Part shown: piece after piece, positions 18,922 to 27,981 of the stretch
Layout: every line of letters begins with the position of its first letter
Numbering within the stretch: position 1 is the first letter of the stretch
NCBI RefSeq assembly: GCF_003415655.1
Contig: NZ_QRHC01000004.1
Span: forward strand, 1 to 64,000
Origin: Vibrio maerlii
GTDB lineage: Bacteria; Pseudomonadota; Gammaproteobacteria; Enterobacterales; Vibrionaceae
Direction: 5' to 3'
Length of the DNA: 64,000 nucleotides
Notes under the pieces: generated by a model
The model's input: only the letters and a program-made list of their open reading frames with translations
What the model was told of the DNA's origin: nothing
The model's database searches: none
Translations under genes and position numbers: made by a program

Positions 18922-20985
18922 ATGACCCAGTTAATCCGCAAGGCTTTCGAGTACGCTGAGCCAAATCTATTGATCTATGCCATTCTCGCGGTATTTGGAT
19001 TTCCAATCTATTACTTAGTCTGGGAAGTGCTCATCCCGCAACCGTACGAAAACTTTGGATTGAGACTGGCACTGGGCCTCATCAATGTTCCATTATTCTT
19101 TCGTCATTCATTTTCAGACGCGATGAAGGCTTACCTACCACTTTACCTGATTGTAAGTATCACGCTTTGTGTGCCGTTCTTTTTTACGTTCATGACGATA
19201 ATGAATCAGTGGAGTGACGTTTGGGTCATGTCTTTGATGGCCGCCTGTTTCCTGCAAGTTTTGTTGGTTAACGATTCAAGACTGCTATTTATACAAACAG
19301 TTATAGCAACGGCTGGAGCATTTATTGCTGCTAGTTGGGTCTCTGATACTTCGCCTTTGGTTGGATTTAGACCAGAGTACGTTGCGATCATTTTATTTAT
19401 CTATGCGTTCAGTATTTTGCTGCAGTATCGAACCTTTATGAAGTCGACCTCTAAGGTCTCCTTGGCCAAAGCGTTCGGTGCAAGTATTGCTCATGAGATG
19501 AGAACCCCTTTAATGGCGCTCCAGGGCAACATTCAGTTGCTTCAACAGATATTAACCTCATTGCCTCCGAGCTCAGACATGAGTGGTAAGCGTACTATTG
19601 ACCCAAATGAGTATCTCCAATTAAGCCAAGCACTAAATGATGCACTAGGGATTGTTGATTCTGGGTCAAAGACGATTGATGTGTTGCTTGCTTCACTCGA
19701 TGAAGATCGGATTCCAAATACTTCTTTTCATTATTTTTCGGCCTCTCAAAGTGCGCAGCAAGCACTACATGAGTTTCAATATACCTCACCGGAAGAAAAG
19801 CAACTTATTGAGCTGCTTATCGAGCCAAATGATGACTTGGTCGCGTTTGGTTCAGATCTGCTGTTTAAATACGTGCTATTCAACTTGCTCAAAAATGCAT
19901 TGGTTTATAAAGCTGCGCCAGATTTCAAAATCAGAGTCAGTCTACGCAAAGTGAATGGTGATATTGAGATCCGAGTTAAAGATAATGGGCCGGGTATTGA
20001 TAACGACAAACTAGGGCATATATTCGACGACTTTTACACCTCTGGTAAGCAAGGCGGTGTAGGACTTGGTCTTGCGTTTTGTCGTAAGGTCGTCGTGTCC
20101 TTTGAAGGCTTGATCTACTGTGAAAGCCGCCCGGGTAGCGGCGCAGAATTTGTGATTACCTTACCGGGTGCGAGCTCTCCTAAACTCAGTAGACTTAAGA
20201 ACAGTGTGTTACGTTCAAAACAAGTGTTAGTCGTTGCAAGTAAATCAAGAACCGCTGAACACTTTCAATCGTTGTCACAATTCATTGTGGTCAAGCATCA
20301 ATTTTTGACTCCGAAAGAACTGTCGCTGAACTCTGATACGCTGTCTAGCTATGATCTTGTACTGTGTGACCTGCAAAGCTTCAATCGAGATGAGCGTTTA
20401 CTCTCACGTGTCGAAAGACGATTTATTCCGTTGGATAGCAAGATTGTTTATGTGAACAATCACAATACTAAGTCGTTAACACTCAATAATATGGTCAAAC
20501 ACTCCAAAGTTGATGAAGCTCAGTTGACCCAGCGCTATTCCGAAACGATTCAAGACTTAATGTTCAACTCCAGTCATTGGAATGATTTAAAAGAGAACCA
20601 TCAAGCTAATCAAAGTAAAACCATTTTGTTAGTTGATGATAATATTTCTCTACGAACGTATTCGGGTAAATTACTTGAAGTGGAGGGTTTCAATGTGCTT
20701 TACGCCGAAGATGGAATACAGGCCCTGTCAGTGTTACTCAAGCACGATATTGATTTGATCTTGATGGATCTAGAGATGCCTAATATGGATGGTATTGATA
20801 CCACGTCACAAATTCGTAAGAATCCGCTGTATCAAGCATATGTGGACACACCAATAATATGTTTTACTGGGGAACGCCGTAAGGATAACTTAGAATATAT
20901 CCTAGAGAGTGGGATGAATGATTACATTCTAAAACCTGCTTCCAAGGACTTACTGGTCAGTAAAATTCACACTTGGACTCAATAA
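18922..20985 (+). CDS. cqsS: CqsS-like quorum-sensing hybrid histidine kinase
   Basis: 687 aa, the length of V. cholerae CqsS (686 aa). It begins FEYAEPNLLIYAILAVFGFP, matching the CqsS start, and has about six membrane helices (residues 15-170) that form the receptor for CAI-1-type alpha-hydroxyketones. His191 in SIAHEMRTPL is the phospho-acceptor, GLGLAFC is the G-box of the ATPase, and a C-terminal receiver carries Asp616 in LMDLEMPNMDG. It would feed phosphate through LuxU to LuxO. The ligand-pocket residues equivalent to V. cholerae Trp104 and Ser107 are kept (Trp101, Ser104). No cqsA synthase gene is adjacent, unlike in V. cholerae. Confidence 0.92.
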   Translation: MTQLIRKAFEYAEPNLLIYAILAVFGFPIYYLVWEVLIPQPYENFGLRLALGLINVPLFFRHSFSDAMKAYLPLYLIVSITLCVPFFFTFMTIMNQWSDVWVMSLMAACFLQVLLVNDSRLLFIQTVIATAGAFIAASWVSDTSPLVGFRPEYVAIILFIYAFSILLQYRTFMKSTSKVSLAKAFGASIAHEMRTPLMALQGNIQLLQQILTSLPPSSDMSGKRTIDPNEYLQLSQALNDALGIVDSGSKTIDVLLASLDEDRIPNTSFHYFSASQSAQQALHEFQYTSPEEKQLIELLIEPNDDLVAFGSDLLFKYVLFNLLKNALVYKAAPDFKIRVSLRKVNGDIEIRVKDNGPGIDNDKLGHIFDDFYTSGKQGGVGLGLAFCRKVVVSFEGLIYCESRPGSGAEFVITLPGASSPKLSRLKNSVLRSKQVLVVASKSRTAEHFQSLSQFIVVKHQFLTPKELSLNSDTLSSYDLVLCDLQSFNRDERLLSRVERRFIPLDSKIVYVNNHNTKSLTLNNMVKHSKVDEAQLTQRYSETIQDLMFNSSHWNDLKENHQANQSKTILLVDDNISLRTYSGKLLEVEGFNVLYAEDGIQALSVLLKHDIDLILMDLEMPNMDGIDTTSQIRKNPLYQAYVDTPIICFTGERRKDNLEYILESGMNDYILKPASKDLLVSKIHTWTQ

Positions 20986-21015
20986 CACTTAGATTCAATA
21001 ACACTAGGAACCACT

Positions 21016-21555
21016 ATGCCACCTATTAAACAGCTAGATTCAACCATCGTTTACCAAAACAATTGGATGTCGGTAAGAGAGGATAAAATCGAGCGACAAA
21101 GTGGCAAACAAGGGATCTATGGTGTGGTGGACAAGCCTGACTGTGCTGCGATCATCGCCATTGATAAGGGCCACATTCACCTCGTTAACCAATATCGTTA
21201 TGCAGTAGAAGGAAGCTTTTGGGAACTACCACAAGGCGCTTGGGAGTCTCGTCCAGATGCCGATCATCTTGAGCTTGCCAAAGGCGAGCTTCGCGAGGAA
21301 ACGGGCTTAATCGCGCAACAAATGACTTATGTTGGTGCTCAGTTTATCGCATATGGATTTCTCAATCAGACCTGTCATATCTATCTTGCGACTCAACTAA
21401 CCCAATCGGATACGCAATTGGACTGTGAAGAAGAAGATCTCATTAGCCAATCTTTCACCATTGAAAAATTTGAATCTATGTTGATTTCAGGCGAGATCAA
21501 AGATTGTGTTACTACTGCTGCGTTCGGGTTAACTAAGCTAAAAGGTTTAGTTTAA
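21016..21555 (+). CDS. NUDIX hydrolase, ADP-ribose-pyrophosphatase-like
   Basis: 179 aa. The Nudix box is present in an extended form, from PQGAWESRPDADHLELAKGE to LREETGL, with the catalytic glutamates in REET. Layout (N-terminal beta strand, QYRYAVEGSFWELPQG before the box) resembles sugar-nucleotide pyrophosphatases. It hydrolyses a nucleoside diphosphate linked to another moiety, exact substrate unknown. It starts 30 bp after cqsS, and yjjG follows, so read-through from cqsS is possible. Confidence 0.88.
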   Translation: MPPIKQLDSTIVYQNNWMSVREDKIERQSGKQGIYGVVDKPDCAAIIAIDKGHIHLVNQYRYAVEGSFWELPQGAWESRPDADHLELAKGELREETGLIAQQMTYVGAQFIAYGFLNQTCHIYLATQLTQSDTQLDCEEEDLISQSFTIEKFESMLISGEIKDCVTTAAFGLTKLKGLV

Positions 21556-21644
21556 ACCCATAACCTATTACACTACTGCTCACAGAAATAATCATCGCCC
21601 AACGGATGAATATCTCCTCACTATTGTTACCTGAGTTACCTCTT

Positions 21645-22319
21645 ATGAAATACGAATGGGTGTTGTTTGACGCCGATGAAACCCTCTTTAATTTTGATGC
21701 CTTTAAAGGCATGCAGTTGATGTTTGCGCGTAAGGGCGTTGATTTCACGGAAACTGATTACGCTGACTACCAACAAGTGAATAAGCCTCTTTGGGTTGAT
21801 TATCAAAATGGCGATATCACCGCGGACGAGCTAAAGCACACACGTTTCATAACCTGGGCCGACAAGCTTGAGACGACGACATCAGATCTGAATAGTTCGT
21901 TTTTGGAGGCGATGGCAGACATCTGTACGTTATTGCCTGGTGCTCAAGCGCTTATTGAAGCGTTATCCGAAAAAGCGAACCTGGGTATCATTACTAATGG
22001 TTTTACAGAACTGCAGGCCATTCGTCTTGAACGTACGGGTATGAGCCAGTATTTCAAGCACGTAGTGATATCTGAAGAAGTAGGCGTTGCAAAACCTGAC
22101 CAGGGTATTTTTGCTCACGCATTCGAGAGAATCGGTCAACCGTGTAAGTCTAAGGTACTCATGGTGGGGGATAATCAACATTCCGATATCCTTGGTGGTA
22201 TCAACTTTGGTATTGAGACGTGTTGGTTAAACCGTTTTGACGAACCTAAATCCATGGAGATTGAACCACATCATCAAGTCAAGTCCTTGGACGAGTTACA
22301 TAGTATTCTTTTAGGTTAA
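21645..22319 (+). CDS. yjjG: Pyrimidine 5'-nucleotidase YjjG
   Basis: 224 aa from ATG 21645; a reading from 21606 adds 13 unconserved residues. HAD motifs: FDADETLFNF (nucleophile Asp), IITNGF, the Lys in VGVAKPDQGIF, and GDNQHSDILGG. It matches E. coli YjjG (225 aa) closely, including NKPLWVDYQNGDIT. YjjG dephosphorylates pyrimidine nucleotides including damaged ones, a housecleaning role. Second gene of the probable nudix-yjjG-trmH-like run. Confidence 0.93.
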   Translation: MKYEWVLFDADETLFNFDAFKGMQLMFARKGVDFTETDYADYQQVNKPLWVDYQNGDITADELKHTRFITWADKLETTTSDLNSSFLEAMADICTLLPGAQALIEALSEKANLGIITNGFTELQAIRLERTGMSQYFKHVVISEEVGVAKPDQGIFAHAFERIGQPCKSKVLMVGDNQHSDILGGINFGIETCWLNRFDEPKSMEIEPHHQVKSLDELHSILLG

Positions 22320-22328
22320 TCAAGATTC

Positions 22329-22853
22329 ATGACTAAGAAAGACATCGTAATTGGGTTAACGAACCCTAAGAGCCCGAGCAATGTTGGTGCAGTGATGCGT
22401 GCTGCAGGTTGCTATCAAGCGGATGCGGTTCATTATACTGGTGTCCGCTATGCTAATGCGGCTAAGTTCCACACTGACACTAAATCAGCGTCTTCAACGA
22501 TCCCTTTGGTCAATGTTGATTCGTTGCTGGACAACTTGGATGCAGATACCAAAATCGTTTGTGTTGAACTTGCAGAAGGCGCAACGCCACTTCCTCGCTT
22601 TCAACATCCAGAAAAAGCGATTTATATTTTTGGTCCTGAAGACGGTTCGATTAGCCAAGAAGTAGCAGACCGAGCTGACCACGTGGTGTATGTGCCGACG
22701 GTAGGTTGCATGAATCTAGCGGCCTCTGTAAATGTGCTGCTTTATGATAGATTAGCAAAAAGCGATGTGATGGATGAAAGTGAAGAGTTGATTCGTTCTA
22801 GCCGCGATAATCGCAACAAGTTAAAGGTTCAAGCGTCTTCCGTTCCAGCTTGA
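22329..22853 (+). CDS. TrmH/SpoU-family RNA 2'-O-methyltransferase
   Basis: 174 aa, only the SPOUT catalytic domain. Motif 1 is PKSPSNVGAVMRAAG (Asn-Arg pair that binds RNA), motif 2 is IFGPEDGS and motif 3 is VPTVGCMNLAASVNVLLYD, which forms the knot that binds S-adenosylmethionine. No N-terminal RNA-binding domain, so it resembles the TrmL size class. The methylated base cannot be predicted. It begins 9 bp after yjjG. Confidence 0.9.
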   Translation: MTKKDIVIGLTNPKSPSNVGAVMRAAGCYQADAVHYTGVRYANAAKFHTDTKSASSTIPLVNVDSLLDNLDADTKIVCVELAEGATPLPRFQHPEKAIYIFGPEDGSISQEVADRADHVVYVPTVGCMNLAASVNVLLYDRLAKSDVMDESEELIRSSRDNRNKLKVQASSVPA

Positions 22854-22881
22854 ACAGAATAAAGAAATAGAGAAAAACGAC

Positions 22882-23403
22882 ATGGCAAAACTAACCCTAC
22901 AAGAACAGATGCTAAAAGCAGGCCTTGTAAACGAGAAAAAACTGAAGAAAGCCAAGAAGGGTGCGAAGAAATCACGAGTTCAGGCTCGTGAAGCCAAAGC
23001 GGCCGCTGAAGAAAACCGTATTGCCCAGCAAGAGCGTGACAAAAAAATCAACCGCGAGCGTGAAGAGCAGCGTTTAGCAAAAGAGATCAAAGCTCAGGTT
23101 AAGCAACTTATTGAGATGAATAAGATCGATCTGAAAGATGGTGAGATCAAATACAACTTTACCGATGGCACGCTAGTGAAAGCTCTTTATGTGGAAGAGC
23201 TAACACGTACTCAGCTAAGCAAAGGTATTTTGAGTATTGTTCGTGATGGTGAAGGTTACGCTGTGATTCCAGCGGTTGTTGCTGAAAAAATTGCAATGCG
23301 TGATGACGAAACCATTGTTGACACCAAGGCGCGTGAGGAAGATGCAGTCGATGAAGATGATCCGTACAAAGATTTCGTCGTTCCAGATGACCTGATGTGG
23401 TAA
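22882..23403 (+). CDS. yaiL: YaiL-like DUF2058 protein
   Basis: 173 aa. The basic coiled-coil N-terminal half (KKLKKAKKGAKKSRVQAREA) and the DUF2058 C-terminal half (DLKDGEIKYNFTDGTLVK, then PYKDFVVPDDLMW at the end) match YaiL. The family is thought to bind nucleic acids; its function is not settled. It follows the methyltransferase by 28 bp and ends at a terminator, so it closes this run of genes. Confidence 0.9.
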   Translation: MAKLTLQEQMLKAGLVNEKKLKKAKKGAKKSRVQAREAKAAAEENRIAQQERDKKINREREEQRLAKEIKAQVKQLIEMNKIDLKDGEIKYNFTDGTLVKALYVEELTRTQLSKGILSIVRDGEGYAVIPAVVAEKIAMRDDETIVDTKAREEDAVDEDDPYKDFVVPDDLMW

Positions 23404-23424
23404 TCCAAACTGTATAGATAATCT

Positions 23425-23452
23425 AACGCCAGCCTTTGTTGCTGGCGTTTTG
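23425..23452 (+). terminator. Terminator after yaiL
   Basis: AACGCCAGC (23425-23433) pairs perfectly with GCTGGCGTT (23441-23449) and continues TTG. Confidence 0.85.
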
Positions 23453-23530
23453 CTATAAAAGCTGTCGATTGGCTAACATTGTTCAATTCGTAAGCAACGG
23501 TCGACATGCAACAAAAATCAAGGAAGTCCA

Positions 23531-24637
23531 ATGAGCATTAGCATGAAGCAAAAGTGCGAACATTTTCTATGCGGCCAATCCGCACTCCAACCTGCAGATG
23601 AATTTGCCATGATGGCGGAGTTCTGTCACAAACACAGTATTGAGCATGATACGTACGGTTCTGGTGAGTTTCTCCAACAGTTTGAGCAAAAGGTCGCTGA
23701 GCTGTTAGGGTACGAAGCGGGCGTGTTTGTGGTATCAGGCACTATGGCTCAGGTTGTTGCATTGAATATTGCCAGTGAGCGTAGTGCAAAACCATTAGCG
23801 GCAATGCATCCAACTTGCCACATCATCAAGCATGAGTGGCAGAACTATCAATTTGACTCCAAGTTCATTGCGTTACCAGTTGGACACCAGAATCGAGTGT
23901 ATGGATCAGCCGATTTAAAAGCTTACCCAGGCCAAATTGATGCGGCCTTGTATGAGTTGCCAATGCGTGAGATTGGTGGTCAGTTACCGACGTGGGATGA
24001 ACTGCAAGAAGTGAAAACGTATTGCCGTCAACAAAATATCCACCTGCATTTAGATGGCGCTCGATTATGGGAAGCGTCTGAACATTATTTTGCACAAGGT
24101 GATGCTCAGAATTATGCCGATGTTACCCAAGGCTTCGACTCGACGTATGTCTCTTTTTATAAGGGAATTGGTGGATTGGCAGGTGCGATGTTACTCGGTA
24201 ATGAAGCGTTCATTAATAAGGCCAAAGTCAAGATACGTCAGCAGGGGGGAGATATCTATCATCGTACGCCGCTGGTGGTCTCTGCAGCGATGAGGTTTGA
24301 TGAGAGGCTAACTGCGATGAACGGCTACCATATTAGAGCGAAAAAGATTGCAGGCTTGATAGAGGAACATTCACCGAGCATTGCTATTAACCCTAAGAAG
24401 GTTCAGGTTAACCTGTTTCATGTTCATTTGCCTATGGAAGTTAAAGAGGCCGAGCAGCTTAGAGAGCATATTGCTGACCGCTATAACCTTTGGCTTGCAA
24501 ATGGTTTTCAACCAGCTCAGTTGGCCGGGCAGTGTTATTTCGAATGTTATGTTGGAGAGAACTCGATGGCACTAGATGATGAACTCATCAGCAATGTGTT
24601 TAGTGAGATTGAATCCTGGATTCAAGCCAAGCATTAA
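23531..24637 (+). CDS. Threonine-aldolase-family PLP enzyme
   Basis: 368 aa. Fold-type I aminotransferase-like protein of the beta-eliminating lyase/threonine aldolase family: YGSGEFLQQFEQKVAELLG near the N-terminus, HLHLDGARLWEAS with the PLP-ring Asp, and the Schiff-base Lys in SFYKGIGGLAGAML (about residue 211). It would cleave L-threonine or related beta-hydroxy amino acids to glycine plus an aldehyde, but substrate is inferred from family. GGA AG ribosome site directly before the start. Isolated between two terminators. Confidence 0.85.
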   Translation: MSISMKQKCEHFLCGQSALQPADEFAMMAEFCHKHSIEHDTYGSGEFLQQFEQKVAELLGYEAGVFVVSGTMAQVVALNIASERSAKPLAAMHPTCHIIKHEWQNYQFDSKFIALPVGHQNRVYGSADLKAYPGQIDAALYELPMREIGGQLPTWDELQEVKTYCRQQNIHLHLDGARLWEASEHYFAQGDAQNYADVTQGFDSTYVSFYKGIGGLAGAMLLGNEAFINKAKVKIRQQGGDIYHRTPLVVSAAMRFDERLTAMNGYHIRAKKIAGLIEEHSPSIAINPKKVQVNLFHVHLPMEVKEAEQLREHIADRYNLWLANGFQPAQLAGQCYFECYVGENSMALDDELISNVFSEIESWIQAKH

Positions 24638-24674
24638 CTTGAATATACTCATGTAATTCATACCGCTATAAGAA

Positions 24675-24730
24675 AGGGCATTCTCTACCAGTTTATCATT
24701 TGAAATAGACTTGGTGAGGATGCCCTTTTT
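24675..24730. terminator. Long hairpin between convergent genes
   Basis: AGGGCATTCTCTACCA (24675-24690) pairs with the TGGTGAGGATGCCCT segment ending near 24726, with one bulge, and runs into TTTTT on the plus strand and a short A-tract reversed. It separates the aldolase-like gene from the converging transporter. Confidence 0.75.
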
Positions 24731-24781
24731 AATCGTGCTCTCATTCTGGAATATTGAGGACGAGTCGATTAACTTGAAAGG

Positions 24782-26254
24782 TTAAGCTTTAGCTTCTTCC
24801 AGTTGAGCTTCTGCGTTTTTCGCTGCATCAAGCATCTTGCGAATTACAACTGATGCCGCAAGTGCGATACCAACCATAACAACAGCTAGCACGGTTAGAA
24901 GTTGGAAGTAGTCACCGTAAACCGTTTGAACGATTTCTTGAGTGATTTCCTGACCTTTCTCTAGCGCGATAGAAGTAGAGAACACGGCACCTACGATACC
25001 TGATAGCGCGATTGCAACAGAGAACAGACTTACAGAGAAGTTCTCGATATGCTTAGGTGCTACAGATAGGATGAATGCTACTACCATAGAACCTACGATT
25101 ACTTCCGCGATTGCTTGGAAGAAGTGGATTGCTAGGAAAATCTCAGGACGAATAACAACGTCTTCACCCACTGTGCTAACAGCGAACGTTAGGATACCGA
25201 AAGCAATAGCTGTTAGAACGAATGCTAGAGCAACTTTAGTTGCTGTAGATAGGTGGATGTCACGCTTCTCTAGTGCACCAAAGAAACCCGCAACGATTGG
25301 ACCACCAACCATACACCATAGTGGGTTCATCGCCATTGCCGCTTCTGGCTCTAGAGGGATGAAACCAAATAGAGAACCTTTAAGTGTGTTGATTGCCACC
25401 ATGTTCATCGATGTCATCATCTGACCGTAGTAAACGAAGAAACACGTTGTTAGGAAAGTCACGATAAGGATAGTACCCATCTTCAGTGACTCAGACTTGC
25501 TCGCTTTGAACATTAGAGAAACGAAGTAAAGAATTGCTGCGCCACCAATCGCATAAACGATGTTTTGACCAACATCCATGTTAGAGAACATGAAGAATAC
25601 AAGGCCGATCATCGCAGCAGAAAGTGCGCCAAACATTGCCCAGTTTTTTGCAGGAACCGGTTTTTGGTCTAGCTCAGCACCAACGCCAGTTAGGCCTTTA
25701 CGGCTCATGATTAGCATACCAAGAGCAGCCGCTGCCATGATTCCAGAGATTGCGAAACCACCGTGGAAGCCAATCACAAGAACGATCATTGGGAACAGGT
25801 ATTGACCTAAGAAGGCACCAACGTTGTTCACTGAGTAGTTGATTGGGTAACCCTTCTCAAAGTCTTCTTGAGACTTGAACGTACGCTTGTACAAGCTTGG
25901 GTACGATGGAGACATTAGACCACGACCGTAACTTGCTAGAGCAATACCACACATAGATAGAGGGACGTTTGTCGCTGATGCGCCTAGTACCAGTAGCACG
26001 TAACCAGAAGCAAACGCAAGGAAACTGATGGTTAGTGATCGGTAGGCACCCAAGAATTTGTCTGCGATGAAGCCACCTGCGATAGCGAATAGAGGACCGA
26101 TCGCAGAGAACGCGCCGACGATCATCATGGTGTCAGCTTCGTTATAGTTTAGATCTTCTAGAAAGAATCGAGTTAGGCTGACGAGAACGCCGTAGAATGA
26201 TAAGCCAAACATCATTTGGCAGAACATCATTGATTTGTTGAGTTTATTCCACAT
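24782..26254 (-). CDS. POT/PTR2-family proton-coupled oligopeptide transporter
   Basis: 490 aa, about 14 hydrophobic segments. The major-facilitator layout with GGFIADKFLGAYRSL (the loop after TM2), and GYPINYSVNNVGAFLGQ (the PTR2 signature) identifies the POT family, which imports di- and tripeptides with protons. The ExxER-type motif of the first helix is not clearly present, so the exact substrate is open. Single-gene unit. Confidence 0.82.
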   Translation of the reverse strand: MWNKLNKSMMFCQMMFGLSFYGVLVSLTRFFLEDLNYNEADTMMIVGAFSAIGPLFAIAGGFIADKFLGAYRSLTISFLAFASGYVLLVLGASATNVPLSMCGIALASYGRGLMSPSYPSLYKRTFKSQEDFEKGYPINYSVNNVGAFLGQYLFPMIVLVIGFHGGFAISGIMAAAALGMLIMSRKGLTGVGAELDQKPVPAKNWAMFGALSAAMIGLVFFMFSNMDVGQNIVYAIGGAAILYFVSLMFKASKSESLKMGTILIVTFLTTCFFVYYGQMMTSMNMVAINTLKGSLFGFIPLEPEAAMAMNPLWCMVGGPIVAGFFGALEKRDIHLSTATKVALAFVLTAIAFGILTFAVSTVGEDVVIRPEIFLAIHFFQAIAEVIVGSMVVAFILSVAPKHIENFSVSLFSVAIALSGIVGAVFSTSIALEKGQEITQEIVQTVYGDYFQLLTVLAVVMVGIALAASVVIRKMLDAAKNAEAQLEEAKA

Positions 26255-26681
26255 ATTAAATTGCTCGTTGTTTTTAAACAGTACTTATTACTGTTAAATG
26301 TTAACTTTTTGGCTGGACATATTTTGAAACATTTGTCGCAAAAAAGGAATGCTTCATACGAGTTTTTCTAATGCATATGTGGATTTTTACTAATGCTTTG
26401 TTCTGGATCAATTACGTGCTACTGGTGTTTTTATCTTTGCGCAAACGATTATTTGGTTATTTTATCTAACGTAATTCGTCCTCCTACAGGATAAATACGA
26501 GATAAAGAGCGTTCAATCTAATCAATGCTTCTTAATGTGAAGTTAACGTTAAACTATGTGATCAAATTATCACTTACAGTACAGGTGACCATTTGTTGGG
26601 CGGGTTATAGTTTGTTACAGTTTTATAAACTATTGAACACTTGTATAATGCAACGCTACTTACCTGCATTCAACGTTATAA
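26255..26681. other. 427-bp AT-rich divergent spacer
   Basis: No credible gene. It holds the promoters of the transporter gene and the HD-GYP gene; TATAAT at 26643-26648 is a good -10 for the latter, but no convincing -35 stands at the right distance. A GCGCAAACGATTA stretch near 26440 only partly resembles a PurR operator. Confidence 0.5.
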
Positions 26682-27899
26682 ATGACATACAAGTTAGAAG
26701 ACTCAATCAAAATATCGATCGATAACCTATCGGTGGGTATGTTTGTTACAGCGATAGAAAATAGTAAACGCGTAAACTTAACGAACGCGGGTAGAGTTAC
26801 AAGCAAAGAAGCGATTACGCGTTTACGTAGTAATCAGGTCAAATTTGCTTGGGTGGACCGAAGCCTGTCAGCGCCTGACTGCATCATTAAACCTGTAGAG
26901 GTTGAGACTAAGCCAGAAGTACCTGAGACAGTATTGCGTCAGCAAAAATTAGCGAACCAAAAGCGTAAACTTATTAGTCGTGAATCTAATCAAAGACGTG
27001 CGAAAAAGGTACTAAAAGAAGCTAAGAGCCTTGCCCAGAAACTGATCAATCAAACCTTTGAAAGCAAGGTTATTGACGTCTCTGTCGTTGAAGACTGGGC
27101 AGATGAAATGATTGAGTCTGCGTTGGTCGATTCTGATGCCTTACAATGTGTATCTGCGCTGCGTAAAAAAGATTCTTACCTACTAGAACACTCGGTGAAC
27201 GTATCCTGTCTACTGGTCTCGTTTGGTAAGCACCTAGGCTTTGAAAAAGAAGTGCTAAAGCAACTTGCTGTTGGCGGTATCATTCATGATATTGGCAAGG
27301 TAAAGGTGGATGACAAGGTACTTCACAAGCCTGGTCGTTTAACTCCTGAAGAGTTCGACCATATGAAACTTCATCAGGTGTTTGCTAACCAGATTATTGA
27401 TGATATCAAGGGTCTGAGCCCAATCAGTCGCGATGTGTGTCTGATGCACCATGAAAAGCTGGATGGTACGGGTTATCCAAATGGACTCAAGGGTGATGAA
27501 CTGACTTTGTACGGCCGTCTAGCAAGTATCATTGATATCTATGATGCATTAACAGCAGACCGAGTTTACAAGAAGGGTATGACCTCAGCAGAAGCGTTTA
27601 AAATCATCCTTAGCTTGACGCCGAATCATTTAGATTCTGAGTTGGTGTATAAGTTTATTAACTGCATCGGCATGTATCCTGTTGGCTCTCTTGTTGAACT
27701 GAGTGATGGGCGAGTTGCGATTGTATGGACTGCAAACTCAACGCAACCACTAAAACCTGAAGTGAAATGCTTCTACTCAAACAAGTATAAGCGTTATACC
27801 GACGTTACTTATATTGATTTAAAACACAGCAACACTAAAATTGTAAAAGCGATTTCGCCTAATTCTCTCAACGTTGATGTGACACCATTCTACGATTAA
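26682..27899 (+). CDS. HD-GYP cyclic-di-GMP phosphodiesterase
   Basis: 405 aa. The N-terminal DUF3391 region (about residues 8-130: ISIDNLSVGMFVTAIE) precedes an HD-GYP domain with GGIIHDIGKVKV (the HD pair), MKLHQVFAN, the second histidines HHEKLDGTGYPNGL (GYP motif) and IIDIYDALTADRVYKKG. All metal-binding residues are there, so it should degrade cyclic-di-GMP. No membrane segment: cytoplasmic. Together with the GGDEF gene at 34274 it adds to local cyclic-di-GMP capacity. Confidence 0.95.
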   Translation: MTYKLEDSIKISIDNLSVGMFVTAIENSKRVNLTNAGRVTSKEAITRLRSNQVKFAWVDRSLSAPDCIIKPVEVETKPEVPETVLRQQKLANQKRKLISRESNQRRAKKVLKEAKSLAQKLINQTFESKVIDVSVVEDWADEMIESALVDSDALQCVSALRKKDSYLLEHSVNVSCLLVSFGKHLGFEKEVLKQLAVGGIIHDIGKVKVDDKVLHKPGRLTPEEFDHMKLHQVFANQIIDDIKGLSPISRDVCLMHHEKLDGTGYPNGLKGDELTLYGRLASIIDIYDALTADRVYKKGMTSAEAFKIILSLTPNHLDSELVYKFINCIGMYPVGSLVELSDGRVAIVWTANSTQPLKPEVKCFYSNKYKRYTDVTYIDLKHSNTKIVKAISPNSLNVDVTPFYD

Positions 27900-27924
27900 G
27901 CATTCAAAAATTAGTTCCAATAAA

Positions 27925-27954
27925 AAGCCTCGACGATACTTATCATCGAGGCTT
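27925..27954. terminator. Bidirectional terminator between HD-GYP gene and nhaD
   Basis: AAGCCTCGACGATA (27925-27938) pairs with TATCATCGAGGCTT (27941-27954) with one mismatch; A-run before and T-run after it serve both converging genes. Confidence 0.93.
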
Positions 27955-27981
27955 TTCGTTTAGTAAAGATATAATCTCTAT

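Noticed and set aside
26430..26460. PurR-like operator upstream of the transporter
   Set aside because: GCGCAAACGATTATTTGG matches only part of the PurR consensus and there is no purine gene nearby.
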